Part shown: positions 1-11,854 of the stretch, one piece after another
Layout of the letters: every line of letters starts with the position of its first letter
Numbering within the stretch: the first letter of the stretch is position 1
NCBI GenBank assembly: GCA_026874595.1
Contig: CM049308.1
Span: 95,590,624-95,654,623, forward strand
Length of the DNA stretch: 64,000 nt
Direction of reading: 5' to 3'
Source of the DNA: Sipunculus nudus
Lineage: Eukaryota; Annelida; Sipuncula; Golfingiida; Sipunculidae
Made by a program: the position numbers and the translations under genes
The notes under the pieces: generated by a model
Database searches by the model: none
What the model saw: the letters and a program-made list of their open reading frames with translations, nothing else
Told to the model about the DNA's origin: nothing

Positions 1-2004
1 TCAACTGGCACGTCTCCCATGGCAACGAACTATGCCGGCCTAACAGACACATGCAAGACTCTAGCGCACAACAAACCCGGGCCTGCCTAACACGAATCAG
101 AATGTCAACAGCGCACAATAAAAAAAAGACAACTATAACAATATATAAACGTATAAATATTCACCCCAATGCCTCTGTTGTCACAAGTAAGATGTGACAG
201 TTTGTCTTCTTTATGATAGCTATTACAGAATTAATTATGGTTATTGGAATATATTAAAAGTTATGTTCGTTTTGGCCTTTTGCTGATACGTTGCGAGGTA
301 AGGGATCATGTCTGTTTTAGACTTCTCTGCACCTGTCGTATGATCTACATTCGGAGACACCGGTATTTGCTTCATAGCAACGCCAGCACGTCATAGACTG
401 TCAGGTCTTATCTATAGGTTTTCACAATTTACACAGCTACTCATTTAGTGACGTGGTGACTGACGGTTGACTGTCAGATTCTGAACACATCGTGATTACT
501 CATCTGTAGAGACTTTGAAAGTCTTGCTTGACATTTAGGGATGCACGTATTAAACTTTCCAATTTAACAACATATGTTTAATAAAACATTCCTCTCGTTG
601 ATCAGAATCTTACGCAGTTTGTCAGTCAAGGATGGGTTGATTTTACTTATTAGTAATGCTTGCTTTCTGACATGTTGTATGGACCCGTCAGGAGTTTCCT
701 CACCTTTGGCAGCTCTTATAGTTAAACTAAATCAGGAACTTCAGTTCAATAGAACATAGAAATAGACATTGTTACATAATATTAACGTACAATTGATGTA
801 AGACTGAATGTCAAAGCCGTAGTAGACACGACAGATCACGGAAAACTGTCAGATCTGGAAAGAATGTTAAAAAGGACTCCGTGAACTGACATTTCTGTGT
901 GACACCATGTGATCTCATTGACCTTGAGTTCATATATTCATACATAGGTTAGGTACTGCTCTTACTTATGTACCTATAACATGCTAACTCCAAAGTATGT
1001 AATATAGTAAGTAGGATAGATATATTAAATTATAATTTTGAAGGCTAGGGTGGGATGGCGGTTTGAGAAGATCGGGACTACCTGTCCCTTCTCTTTGAAT
1101 CAGATCATTTAAATTCATTTATATATCATGCTTCACGGGAACCACTATTGTATTAACCTGCCCATCTTTATTTACAAAACTCTAACTATACAATTTGAGT
1201 GATTTTTTTTTGTTAAGCTAACCATCTACCATTTTAAACGGAAGCTTAACTAAATATCTAAATTGGCAGAATTCCACGTTTCCTAGCTTTTTAAAGGGCG
1301 CAGCACAAATTGGTGAATATATAAGGTGAGAAGCAAAGATATATCACATTTATGCTAAAAATAAGTTTAATTATGTCCTTATATATTTTATATCAAAAGA
1401 ACACTTTAGAGACAATTTTAAATCCATACTCCTTTACGTGTAAACAAACCACTCATTTACTGGAATAATGTAATGGATAAATAAAAAGAAAATACCACCG
1501 GATTTTCCATTTTTTTGAGTAAAGAAAAACTATTTCTGCAGTTTAGCAGAATATATCATTAAAGAATAGAAGGAACCTATTTTCAGATTTATGACGTTTT
1601 CCAGTAACGAGAAACAAATACCCATTGTTGCTCACATTGTTGCTGCTGACCGTCAAACTGATACAGATAAATAAATCTTTCGTATTTGATGATACAGCTG
1701 CCTATGCAATGTCTCTTTTGAGAATTTCCAATTTAACATTTACTAAAATTTAACTTTCGCTCGAACCATAGTGAAGTAAGGGTAGCGCAAAATTGATGCT
1801 CGGTTTTTTCCCAGTATGCTTATTGTTCTCAAGTGTGATCTGTTAAAAAGGAGTATAATTACTGCGACTGATTAAAGTATATATTTTTCAGTTTACGTTT
1901 TTCAGGATAATGTGTTGAAATTCAACAATTTCCTGCATGTTGTGGTTTTGAGATAAAGTCTAAGAAAGGACCACAGAAAAACAAACGACTTAGGTCCACC
2001 AGAA
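1..2004. other. AT-rich intergenic sequence, no gene recognised
   Basis: No reading frame here has recognisable domains, and no exon bounded by convincing splice signals was found on either strand. The longest frame from an ATG, at 574 to 759 (61 codons), has no recognisable motif. The block lies downstream of the minus-strand deaminase-like gene and may hold part of its 3' flank. Confidence 0.5.
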
Positions 2005-2011
2005 CGGTTAT

Positions 2012-2017
2012 TTTATT
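2012..2017 (-). terminator. Possible polyadenylation signal AATAAA of the deaminase-like gene
   Basis: On the minus strand an AATAAA hexamer lies about 190 bp past the stop codon at 2205 to 2207. It is the first convincing polyadenylation hexamer met downstream of that gene. The AT-rich background makes chance occurrence possible. Confidence 0.45.
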
Positions 2018-2204
2018 CAGACGGGCTACATCAGATGGACACAAGACTACAGTAACTATATATTGTGTGTGCTGTCAACTGGTTTAAATTTTGTTCTTAC
2101 AGCTGCCGCCTACATTGTGCACTGTTTATATGTGTAAACAGTTGAAGACTCTAATAGTCATGTGTACATAACACGTGACATATCACGTGACTGTGTATGC
2201 CATT

Positions 2205-4520
2205 CTACCACTTTGGAGATATAATAGGAACCCCTTCCTCTCCGAACACGTGGAGACAGTCATCTTTGTAACTGATATAAACAGGGCCTTGCTGCGTCAT
2301 GCTATTCACCTCGCACCTGGTTTGTTGTTGCCGCCATTCTTTGATCTTTGCTTTGAACTGCCACTGTGAAAACCACTCATCCGTGAACCGACACACGTAA
2401 GTAGTAAAACCAACCTCGCGTAGAAGCTGGTATGATCTATAGGCTGTTTGGACGGTGTTACCCATTCCATCCATTTCGAGACAGTTTTTAAGACACCTGT
2501 ACTTGATCTGAGGATAAAACCCCGCCCAGGCAATCCTCGACACCATCTCAGAGATCTGGGTTTTCATCCATGTCTGGACAGCTCTCAGATGGCGATTGCT
2601 GCAGTCCTCACAGGGTTCCTTGTTGATGACCGTCCACATCTCACACTGCCGACCCTCCACCTGTCTCCTGATCTGGTCAACGTCTCCTTGCTGTAGCTCG
2701 CTGCTCAAGTAGTTGTACAGATTGGCCTCGGCGTGGTAAATCTCCCCAGATGAACCTTTACAGCTTCTGCAAATGATTCCGAACACCTGACTCCAGCCAC
2801 ACATGATGGCCGTCTTCAGATAGACGGACTGCTTCCTCTCCAGAAACGGACTGCGGAAGGCACAACTCTTCAAGAGACTCTGGATCACTGAGGTTAAACG
2901 TAACGAGCGAATTAGCTGTCAAACATCACATACAGACATACACAGAGACTGGGCAAGTAGTGGAATTCAGTTATATTGTATGCTAATTTTTTGACAGTAT
3001 AAAGTTTTAGTGTTAGAATCAGGGAACATGGACAGATATGAGGCCGTTAACTCACCTCACGAGACGGCAGAAAAACACAAATTTTGAAGTTCATATAAGG
3101 TACGCAGACGCAACTAATTACACGTGACTGTCACTGACTGAATTAATGACTTTGTTAAGGTTACTGTTTTGACCTTTTTGGTTAGCACTCTTCAAACAGA
3201 AAATGTTATTTCTACTACATATGATAAATAGAAAGACAGTTCAGGTGGTTGTGATATTAATTATATAATAAATGATTAAGAAATAATAAGTAAAGCTGTG
3301 TTTCATTTGTGGTACTTACTATTTGGCGATGTTGTGCAGCCAGAGGGTTTGAGTTCGTCCGGCATGTCTTAAAGTACAAGTGAACGAAAACAGTAAATGT
3401 GAATGTATATAGACATATCTTTTCAAAGTTCTTTCTTTATATTGACAAATTATTCAGAACGCCTGATTTGTGAAATACCTGCGTTAAGTTTCAAATATTT
3501 AATTACATCAATTATTCCTATAATATTAAATCCATGTAACCTTATATTATGCACAATTTCACTTACATTGGTCATTGCACCTCTGGCCATCTGAAATTAA
3601 ATGATTTTATCATTGAAGAAATATGTTTAGCAGCGTGGAATATATACATAGGGCATATGTCTCATTGGCGAACATAGAGCGTCCTTCAGATTTAGACATA
3701 ACACACACACACACACTGTCTTAATAATTATATCAATTAAATATCTTTAAACATCTGCAAATTTCCTTTTTGTGCCAATTTAAAGTCTATATTATAGTTT
3801 TATATTAGTCTATATTAAAGCACTATTTTAATTTCAAAGACGAGGTTCATATCATAAAATAAGAAAAATCAATTAGATTTTATGAAGTCTTAGCTAATTT
3901 ATCCTCAGGACGTTAAATCTTGAATTATCCAAAAACAAGAAACCAAGTAACATTATGTTTATATAGTTCAGAAACTGGAAAAAAACTAAAAATGTCCAGA
4001 GTCGAAAAATGATTTTTCTGAATTAAAATTAGCTTATATTTGTTAAAACATAACTGAAGTTATACTTACAAACAGGCAGAATTCCTGCAACGAGAAAACA
4101 AGATTTAATTAATAGGCGATTCCTTGAAAGAATCACGAAAAAAGTAACATCACTGCTTTTCTGTTTTTAGACTATCATGAAGTTTATACTATTATACTGA
4201 CACATGATTGAAGTGGTTTAGACCACAGGTTTACTTGGAGTTTATTTCATTATAATATCGCCCGATACAAAAGGCATAATTTGGAGAACGTAATAGGATT
4301 TCCTTTGCGGTGCGGTTTATAAATGTTACTTACATTGACTTCCTGACATTACCCATATTCATAAAACAAGGACTTAAAAATCAGGAAATAGAACTAAAAT
4401 CCATCTCTCAAACAGCAGGGCGGTGTCCTCAGCTGGTACATGTTACCGTGATATATCACATAACAACGTGTACTTACCTGTGATCAGCGTGACGGCCAGC
4501 AGCACGGCCGGACACTCCAT
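2205..4520 (-). CDS. Secreted deaminase-like protein (HAE / EPCxxC), five exons
   Basis: Exons on the minus strand are 4478-4520, 4070-4084 (15 nt), 3567-3590 (24 nt), 3320-3367 (48 nt) and 2205-2887. They total 813 nt, or 270 residues plus a stop. All four donors read GTAAGT, all acceptors are AG, and every junction is phase 1; this regularity is the main evidence for the model. The first exon starts MECPAVLLAVTLITG, a hydrophobic signal peptide with likely cleavage near residue 21. After it come a cysteine-containing segment (RCNDQYMPDELKPSGC) and the large last exon. That exon shows H95-A96-E97 (YHAEANLYNYL) and, 38 residues on, E134-P-C136-E-D-C139 (INKEPCEDC). This is the spacing and residue set of the zinc-binding, proton-shuttling site of the cytidine/adenosine deaminase superfamily. 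Many further cysteines suggest disulfides outside the cell. The substrate cannot be read from sequence. Secreted AID/APOBEC-like deaminases and toxin-type deaminases are the known secreted relatives to consider. The gene model is strong; the enzymatic call rests on two motifs. Confidence 0.75.
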
Positions 4521-4850
4521 ATTGTGTGCTTCTTATAGTGACGCTGCAGTTCTACGTGAAAAATTGAAAATGTAACATTCCTATATACGCATTATTTTAA
4601 AATTAATTTTCAATGAAGTTGATATTTAGAATGTGAACATTTAGAAGTCTGATCCGGAATAAAATATGATTGTAACATGAATTGTATTTCTTGTGTAGTA
4701 AATTAATTGCATCCCTGATAGTTGGAGACTAATCTAAAAAGAAATTGTCTTATATATAATATATAAAATATACATTATATATGATAAAATATACATTATA
4801 TATGAAATATTTGAAGGTTATAAAATATAAACGTTATCTAACAAACAAAA

Positions 4851-4948
4851 CCTACCAGTTTTAAAATAAACAAAACCCGCCAGTTTTAAAATAGCAAACA
4901 ATACCTGCCAGTTTAAAAATATCAAATAAAACCTGCCAGTTTAAAAAA
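4851..4948. repeat. Short tandem repeat, four copies of a CCTGCCAGTTTTAAAA-type unit
   Basis: Four copies of a unit of about 25 to 30 bp, each with CC(T/C)(A/G)CCAGTTT followed by an A run, lie just upstream of the deaminase-like gene start. Copies differ by point changes and small indels. Confidence 0.8.
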
Positions 4949-6479
4949 GTTTTTAGAAATGTTTTTTTTCAGACGATACCTGTGCTGGGTGCACAACTTG
5001 GTGACGAGTCAGGCAGAATTACAGTGTACGGGGCCAGGATAAATCTTCTACTGTATATATAAATATATCCTCCCCACGTTCACAAAGCTGTTAATGCGAA
5101 CAGAAGAAGGCACTACTGTTTTTAAGTTTTTTTTAACAATAAACCTAGATAATATCCTTCATTAACAATCAGATTTAACAGATATTGATCAGCGAAATCA
5201 AGCTACAATATATTGCTATAAGCGAGAACTTGCTGATACCATTGTAAATGAACAGAGAGAACTCTGATTGCACACACCACTGCATGTGTAAACTGGTAAC
5301 TGGTTATGGATTACAATCACCAAGTCATTAATGTATCTGATAAACCCTTTACAATGTACTGTCCTATAAGGTGTAAGCTATAACGAACAGTGGTTTACTG
5401 TAAACAGCCGTCCACAGGCGAGAGAAAGGACCCCTCCCCATCCCGTTGATCTCTGCATTGTCCATACCACTGGTACTGTTTGTTATAAATTTGTCAAAGA
5501 ATTTATTTTTTTTTTTAACGTATCAGTACATGGCGACTTTTAGTTAATAAATAAGCCGTAAGTCTAACAAGGGCCCCAAGGACTTCATGCTCACTTGTGA
5601 ATTGTTCCCACATGATAATCCTGTAAAAACTAGAATTATTTCATCTCATACCGGACATTATTGATATCTAGTATTTTATCACCACTGGAAAAACCTTCAG
5701 AGAATGGTAACAGAAAATAAATCTTCAGTAATACTGAACAATGTGCCAATTTGAGATGTGTATATCAGGCATACATCTCCAGTAAAAGTAAAAACTGGGC
5801 ATGATATATTATTGAGCATACATGATGAATACACTTTTACTTCTCGAGTGGTATGTACAATGCCTGTACAGAGGCTGATCACACTTTGATGACTGCTAAG
5901 AGTTGAAAATAAAAAAAAAAAGTCATATTTAATGCAGTTTGTCACAAAACTGACCATGCAACCTACTTTTACAAAGAAATGAATATATATGGGAAAATTC
6001 GGTGAAAAATTGGTGCAAACCCAACTTAAAGAGCAAAACTAACTGCATCATAAAAGGACTTGTTTAAGGGTCCCAGGATTGTCTCAAGAACGTGCATAAA
6101 TATGTTCCAGCATTTCTCAAAAGATGCAGAAGACCTCTGGACATTTTTAATTAATAAAATAACCCATACTGGTATTTTTTAATTTGGGATTAAGGAAAAA
6201 CAAACAACCTGGTGATCAGCAAACAATAACTCAAAGTGGAGTAAGAATAAAGACGTGATGATTCTGGGGAACTGGTTTATCCAGTTAAGAATTCATACAG
6301 CTTTTGCTGAGAAAAAGCCATCAGTTAGGTCAGTTTTAAGGAAAAGGGCACGAACCAGGTCAAAAGTACAGGTCTGTGTGTCTGATATGGTTCTAATAAC
6401 TGGTTTGGCAAATTTTCTTCAAACTTTGCTTGATGACAAGGATATATGCCTGGCTGATGCACGTACTTTCATTTTTTTT
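4949..6479. other. Upstream flank of the deaminase-like gene, no gene recognised
   Basis: AT-rich sequence with no supported exon. The upstream side of the first coding exon shows TTCACGTAGAACTGCAG on the minus strand (about 4535 to 4551), which could be the acceptor of a 5' untranslated intron, so the promoter may lie further up in this block. A plus-strand frame at 6255 to 6515 has no recognisable domain. Confidence 0.4.
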
Positions 6480-6790
6480 GTCCCCCGCTTCCTTGAACGG
6501 AACGGGGAACATTGATTTGGGTTTGTCTCTCTGTCCCTCTGTCTGTCTGTCCATCCGTCAGGTCTTCGTTTCCGTGCGATAACTTTCCTAAATTTTATCC
6601 GATTTCATTCAAATTTGGGTCAGTGATTACTCTCATCCACATTGGTTTGGATTGGTTTTGGAGTGTCTGTCTCACAAGATAATGATAAAATATGATATTC
6701 CATTTTTACATGATGAATCACCACATTTAGTTTCACTAATCACCAAAAGGTGTCGCTAGCGGTGGACATAAAATACAATGTACTTTATTT
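6480..6790. repeat. Remnant of an interspersed repeat (CTGTCTGTCTGTCCATCCGTC type)
   Basis: A run of TCTGTCTGTC pyrimidine repeats leads into GGTCTTCGTTTCCGTGCGATAACTTT and then a sentence-like stretch with no coding potential. Such a layout is common in dispersed invertebrate repeats, but no family can be named and ends are not defined. Confidence 0.4.
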
Positions 6791-7678
6791 TTTTCCCCAG
6801 TAACTGCCAGGTGCTGCCATCTTTTGAGCGCGGTTAAAACTGTTTCTACTTTGTCACCAAAAACTTTAAAATCATCCCGGACTTGAAGGCGGAAGCGGAG
6901 GACATAAATTCTTTTTTGTTTATGCTTGTTTTTAAATTAGCTACATCATGACTGCATAATAGGCCACAAGTTTCACAAGAGTACATTTTTTATGGGCTCA
7001 TTCTAAACAAAATCTAATGCACTACTGAGAAAAGCTATTATCGTTAACACACGGACGTCAGACGACAGACGGACGTCTCACCATGGCTATAACTCACAAA
7101 TAACTAATAAACAAAACGGGTGTCAGTCTCACAAACATCAGGAGTACCATGAAGGTAGCGCTGCCACCAGAGAAAACTTATCTCAGGTTTAATCCTTTCT
7201 AATTATTATCTCTCATGATTACCCCTTTATCAACTCAAGAGCCCCCAACAATTTATCTCATAATCTCAGTGACGGAAACGTCGAGTTACCCCTTGGTCAA
7301 TGCATTGTCAGGCGCAATTCACATCCTTTCCTCATAATAAATAATGTTAAAGTTTGTATTAATAATTGATGATTTTCCTTATGTATGAATGTTTGTGACA
7401 AAATTTAACATTTAAAGTTTCTCTCTCAGTGACACCTTATAGATTGAATTTTTCCCTTGTGAGCATGTAAGTGCCCAACTTCTCCAAGGACACTAATGCA
7501 TGTACATTAATGTCTACATAGTTGAAATAACTAACATCTGTCTGTGATAACATAATTCACTTGCATACACACTAAAGATTACCGTTGTGCTCCCATCTCG
7601 ACTTTTGATTTGCATCTGTTCCTCCAGTTTACCACCAGATGGCGGCACTTCCTACAGACCACAATCCGCCATGTACTC

Positions 7679-7777
7679 TATATCATGTACTTTGTATCAT
7701 GTGCTTTATATCATGTACTTTGTATCGTGTACTTTGTTTCGTGTACTTGTATCATGCACTTTATATCGTGCACTCAG
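7679..7777. repeat. Minisatellite, 14 bp unit, about 7 copies
   Basis: Tandem copies of TATCATGTACTTTG with variants in the third to ninth positions (TATCGTGTACTTTG, TATCATGCACTTTA). They read through several frames as tyrosine- and cysteine-rich peptides, which is an artefact of the repeat. Confidence 0.85.
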
Positions 7778-7866
7778 AATCACTCTAGAATTCCAAAATT
7801 CCAAATCATAACTGGTGCACCTTAATACACATGCTTATTGGGTTCTTCCAGTTTTAGTTGATATAT

Positions 7867-7869
7867 ATA

Positions 7870-7936
<67 letters not shown>
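7867..7936. repeat. Compound microsatellite (TG)n(AG)n
   Basis: About 10 TG dinucleotides are followed directly by about 24 AG dinucleotides. Frames open on both strands here only because neither dinucleotide makes a stop. Confidence 0.95.
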
Positions 7937-7939
<3 letters not shown>

Positions 7940-8619
7940 GCCAATCTCCTGATTTCACACACAGGCCACACAGGCACAGTACATAGTAATTTCTTTATTT
8001 GCGAAGATAAACCATCACTAACCAGTAACCTCGTCCCCTCCACCCATGATTTCTTTATTTCACCAGTCACGAAAATAATATTTCCATATTGCATTTCCTG
8101 CTGCATTTTGAATACAATGAAGATTTGAATGTTAAAAGCAGCGGTGAAGCCTTCTTATAAGTCAGCCTGTATAAGCTGATGGGCTATTGTCGTCATCCAT
8201 GCCGTCCGCCGTTCTGGTGTACGTTAACTTTAATCTTTTGAGCGGGATATATAGAAAGAATTTAACATGTAGGTGCTTCATTTCTTAAGGGTAGATGCAC
8301 ATTTACGAAATCTCGGTCGAGTTCGAAGATGAGTCACCTTGACCCACATTTCAAGGTCACAGAGTTATTTATAGAAAAAAATGTTGAGGTTATTTCTCTG
8401 GAATGATAATATATTATAAAATGCCCTCCTCATTGAGTTAAACATTTAAAAGAACTTTTAATTATTCACAATGTATGTATATAAATAATGTTTATAAGCA
8501 GCATATATATATAGATAATGGTAAAAAATCAAATTCTATTTTAAAGAAACCTTGTCCAATGCAGCTTTACAGCAGAGAAATGTACAAACCCACGGCCTCT
8601 GGTGGTAGAAATAATTAAT

Positions 8620-8790
8620 ACCTCTGCCAAGGAAGTTATGTTTTCATTCGAATCTGTGTGTCAGTTGGTTTCAGATTGTCTGTTACCGGAATTACGCAAA
8701 CACAACCGATTTAGGTTCCATTAAGCTTTGTGGACGAGTACGTGACAGGACAGGTCCCATTAAATATTAAATATTGGATCCTGATGAAAG
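8620..8790. repeat. Probable interspersed repeat remnant (CCAAGGAAGTTATGTTTTCAT)
   Basis: The block CTCTGCCAAGGAAGTTATGTTTT, then TCTGTGTGTCAG, then GGAATTACGCAAACACAAC, then GGTCCCATTAAATATT resembles a widely dispersed animal repeat in my recollection of the pattern. There is no coding content and no clear ends, so this is a resemblance rather than a family assignment. Confidence 0.4.
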
Positions 8791-10800
8791 GAAGTTCCAG
8801 GATAGGCCTACTAGTTCTTTTCCAGTGGTATCAGGTTTAAATTGAAATAGCTGGTAACGAGCTGGTTGTTTGAGAATAGGTCCACATTCAAAACTCCCCG
8901 AGAATCCCGTCCAAAATGGCTGCCACTTTCTAAAAATTGTTATAAGTTTGCTTTGAAAAAGTTATAAATACAAGTGTCTAAACATATCTTTTAAGGTACG
9001 AGAAATCTGGTAAAATGCTTATCTAGAGGTTTATAGGTATCCGAATAAAGTAGATGCAGCAGTGAGTATCGCCAGAATATTGTACCGGCATTAGATGCCA
9101 CCGATGATGATGAGATTGAATCTACATCGGTCAATATATGTGTAGACATAGGACCACTTGAGGAGGGGAAGACTGGTGGCTGTCACTTTAAGTGATTATC
9201 TGGTTTCTGAGAATTTAATTCACGAATAATTATTCTTATGTCTTAAAACCCATAGGGGCATTTTATCTTTTTCTAATGCCTATTTTCTAATGCCAGAGAA
9301 TATAATAAAAAAAAAATAAAATAAAAAAGTCGGCCATATTGTGGGCCACCTCCTTAATAGATGTATGGCTTATTTGGGCTTATTTGAAAGGAGAGATGTA
9401 TGTTGCTACATGTTTAGTAGACCTGCAACAGGTCGAGAAATAATATTTTTTTTATTTTTGTTTTCACGTTTCTTAATGTTCAGTGATCATTTTATAATTC
9501 ATGTATTGTCTCCTTCTTTGGGGTGCAAATAGTTTACTTTCTTTCTCCAGGGGGCCACACTATCACTAAGGGGTAAGGATTACATGAGAATCCTCTTATT
9601 GAGCACACAGATGCCTCCTATAGGGATAATTGTAAATTTCGAAACTGGCCATGGCAGCAATAGGGCAGCTGGACATAGGGTCATCAGAGTAACAGTATAG
9701 GGGTTGCTTTTACTTGGGGTATGTTTATGTAAGATCAGAATCTGACAAACCTATTTGGACCTACGCAGGTCTAGATGTTTACTAGAGACTTGGAGGATAG
9801 AGCGACATTGCTTAAGGGAACTCTACGTAAATATGCTAAACACTTTTCCTTTTCTACACATAGCTTAATTGTCTAATAAATTACGTAAACCATGGATTAA
9901 GGAGAGCCATATGGATAACTCACCTACTAAGTATATGATGTAAACGAGCCAGCTACATGATATTAAACCATCAGTCAACGGAGGAATCAAGGTTAGAAGT
10001 TACTCGAGCATACTGTATCTCGGACTGAATAGAACTCGTATGTAGTTCCTCTCTTGACGGGCCTATCTCTTGTCAAAGTTAACTCGAACGTATACGAAAT
10101 ACAACCAAGTTCACATAAAGACTATAGATGGTTGTTACAGCTTTATTTGTCCAAACATCTGAAGAAAAACTACTGTATAAAAATGTACAACACAAGCAGG
10201 AATACACTAGCGTTATTTGAAACAGCACACATTAATATATTTCACAGATTCATATTAGTTAAACAATTGCACAAAGGTTATCACATAGCATTGTTATTGA
10301 AGTAGTGTATGTAATGATTGGATGTCGGGTAGATACCTCAGATGATGATCCGCACCACACACAGTTACATATACAGTCATACATAATCATATATAAGTAT
10401 ATACCACACCTGTAAGTTACTGACCATCATTTTTGTTGTCCTGATTATTCTAGAATCAGTTTTTTTTTGTTCTGAGAAAAGTTCATGCCTTATGCAAACC
10501 TCTGATGCAATATGCACGGAAATAGTCTTATCAGTGATACAAATAATAAACACAGTTTCAGAATGAGCAGTCAATGAGTGTGTTTAAATAAATAGATATA
10601 CCAGGATGTTAAAGTCATTCTTGAGTAGTACTCGTAGTTCCCGGTAGATGACGCTGCAATAGCCCCTTAGATAAAGGTCTTATTTCTCGAGATTTATGTG
10701 AAAATTCGGAAAATGATCCCCCTCGGGACACATTTTGCATAATTCCCGACAGTTTAAGACCAATAATGGGTATTCCCAGGCGTGGTCAAATGTATGTATG
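8791..10800. other. Intergenic sequence, no gene recognised
   Basis: No supported exon or repeat with defined ends. Frames of 60 to 83 codons occur but have no recognisable composition or motif. Confidence 0.45.
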
Positions 10801-10830
10801 TGTATATATATATGTCGCATAGAATTGAGA

Positions 10831-10948
10831 TATCTATAGAATGTGTACATTCTATGGATTATATACTTAATGGATACATTCTATGGTCCAAACCATGGAA
10901 TGTGTGCATTCCATATCCAGGTTCATGGAATATGGATAATTCCACTGA
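10831..10948. repeat. Cluster of short inverted repeats (ATAGAATGT / ACATTCTAT)
   Basis: ATAGAATGT-GT-ACATTCTAT forms a 9 bp arm hairpin. It is followed by a second set ATGGAATG-TGTG-CATTCCAT and further half copies, with more half copies near 11500 to 11545. The pattern is a small palindrome family of unknown origin. Confidence 0.6.
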
Positions 10949-11360
10949 AAGTACTCAAATATCTGTATCCGTACTCTTGTTGACAAGAAGACATGTTGAA
11001 ACAGGCTTGTTTAACAGACATATTTTCATCGCATAACAAGTTAGACAAACTAGTTTAACAAATTATTTGAACGATATTCCCATAAATTATATACAGTTTG
11101 TTGATTCGATGTAGTTAAATACCATAGCTTATATTAATACTCATGTGGAGAAAAAAAATATTGAGATTTACAGGCTTAAATATATATATATATTTAAATA
11201 ACAAATTTACAGTTATTTTATTATTTCAGGGTCTGAAATTAACACTATTATGAAAACACCGTGGTGCCGAGTGGACTTGTTTTTTAACTTGTCTCTGTCT
11301 TTCATTCATTTTTAAATTGCTTAAAATTATTCAGGGCAGGATCAAAAGTCAACTGCATGT

Positions 11361-11414
11361 TTAATCAGAGTGTTCATGTTTAATCAGAGCGGTCATGTTT
11401 AATCAGAGTGGTCA
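11361..11414. repeat. Tandem repeat, 20 bp unit, three copies
   Basis: Three near-identical copies of TGTTTAATCAGAGTGGTCA in a row lie in the 3' flank of the Ly6-like gene. Confidence 0.85.
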
Positions 11415-11854
11415 TGCATTTAATTATTACCATAATGCACTATACAGAGAATAACAGACAGATAGAACTGTATCCTGGCTGTAACAGCGGACTATAGAAT
11501 GTAAACATTGTATGGTTTGGCCAAAGAATAAATACATTCTATAACGTCCAGTATTACAGGTACATGTGGTAGGGAAAGTTTTGTGACGACACCATGATAT
11601 CCATCCCCGAATTAAAAACACACAAAGCATATATTAACATTTACAATATTTAAAAGTCATTGTTTAAATTAACTGTGAGAGATTCTTTCAAAGGTTGAAG
11701 TCATAAGAAACATATTTTCAAACGCATTAGAATTAAAACTGAACATTATATAATTTTAAACAAAAGAGTCTGTGGTATTGAAGAAATGAGTGATTGACGA
11801 GGCCAGAACAAAATATCTAGGTGAACGTGCTGAGGACGTTACCACATTAACCAC

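Noticed and set aside
2886-2888. GTG as start codon of the large deaminase-like exon
   Set aside because: It lies exactly at the splice acceptor (CAG|TG). With the preceding exon's final A the codon becomes an internal ATG, and upstream exons supply the real start and signal peptide.
6255-6515. 86-codon plus-strand frame
   Set aside because: Some protein-like stretches but no family recognised and no flanking exon signals that could be trusted; left unannotated as a gene.
7822-8128. Frames through the TG/AG microsatellite
   Set aside because: Dinucleotide repeats without stops; the flanks are not coding-like.
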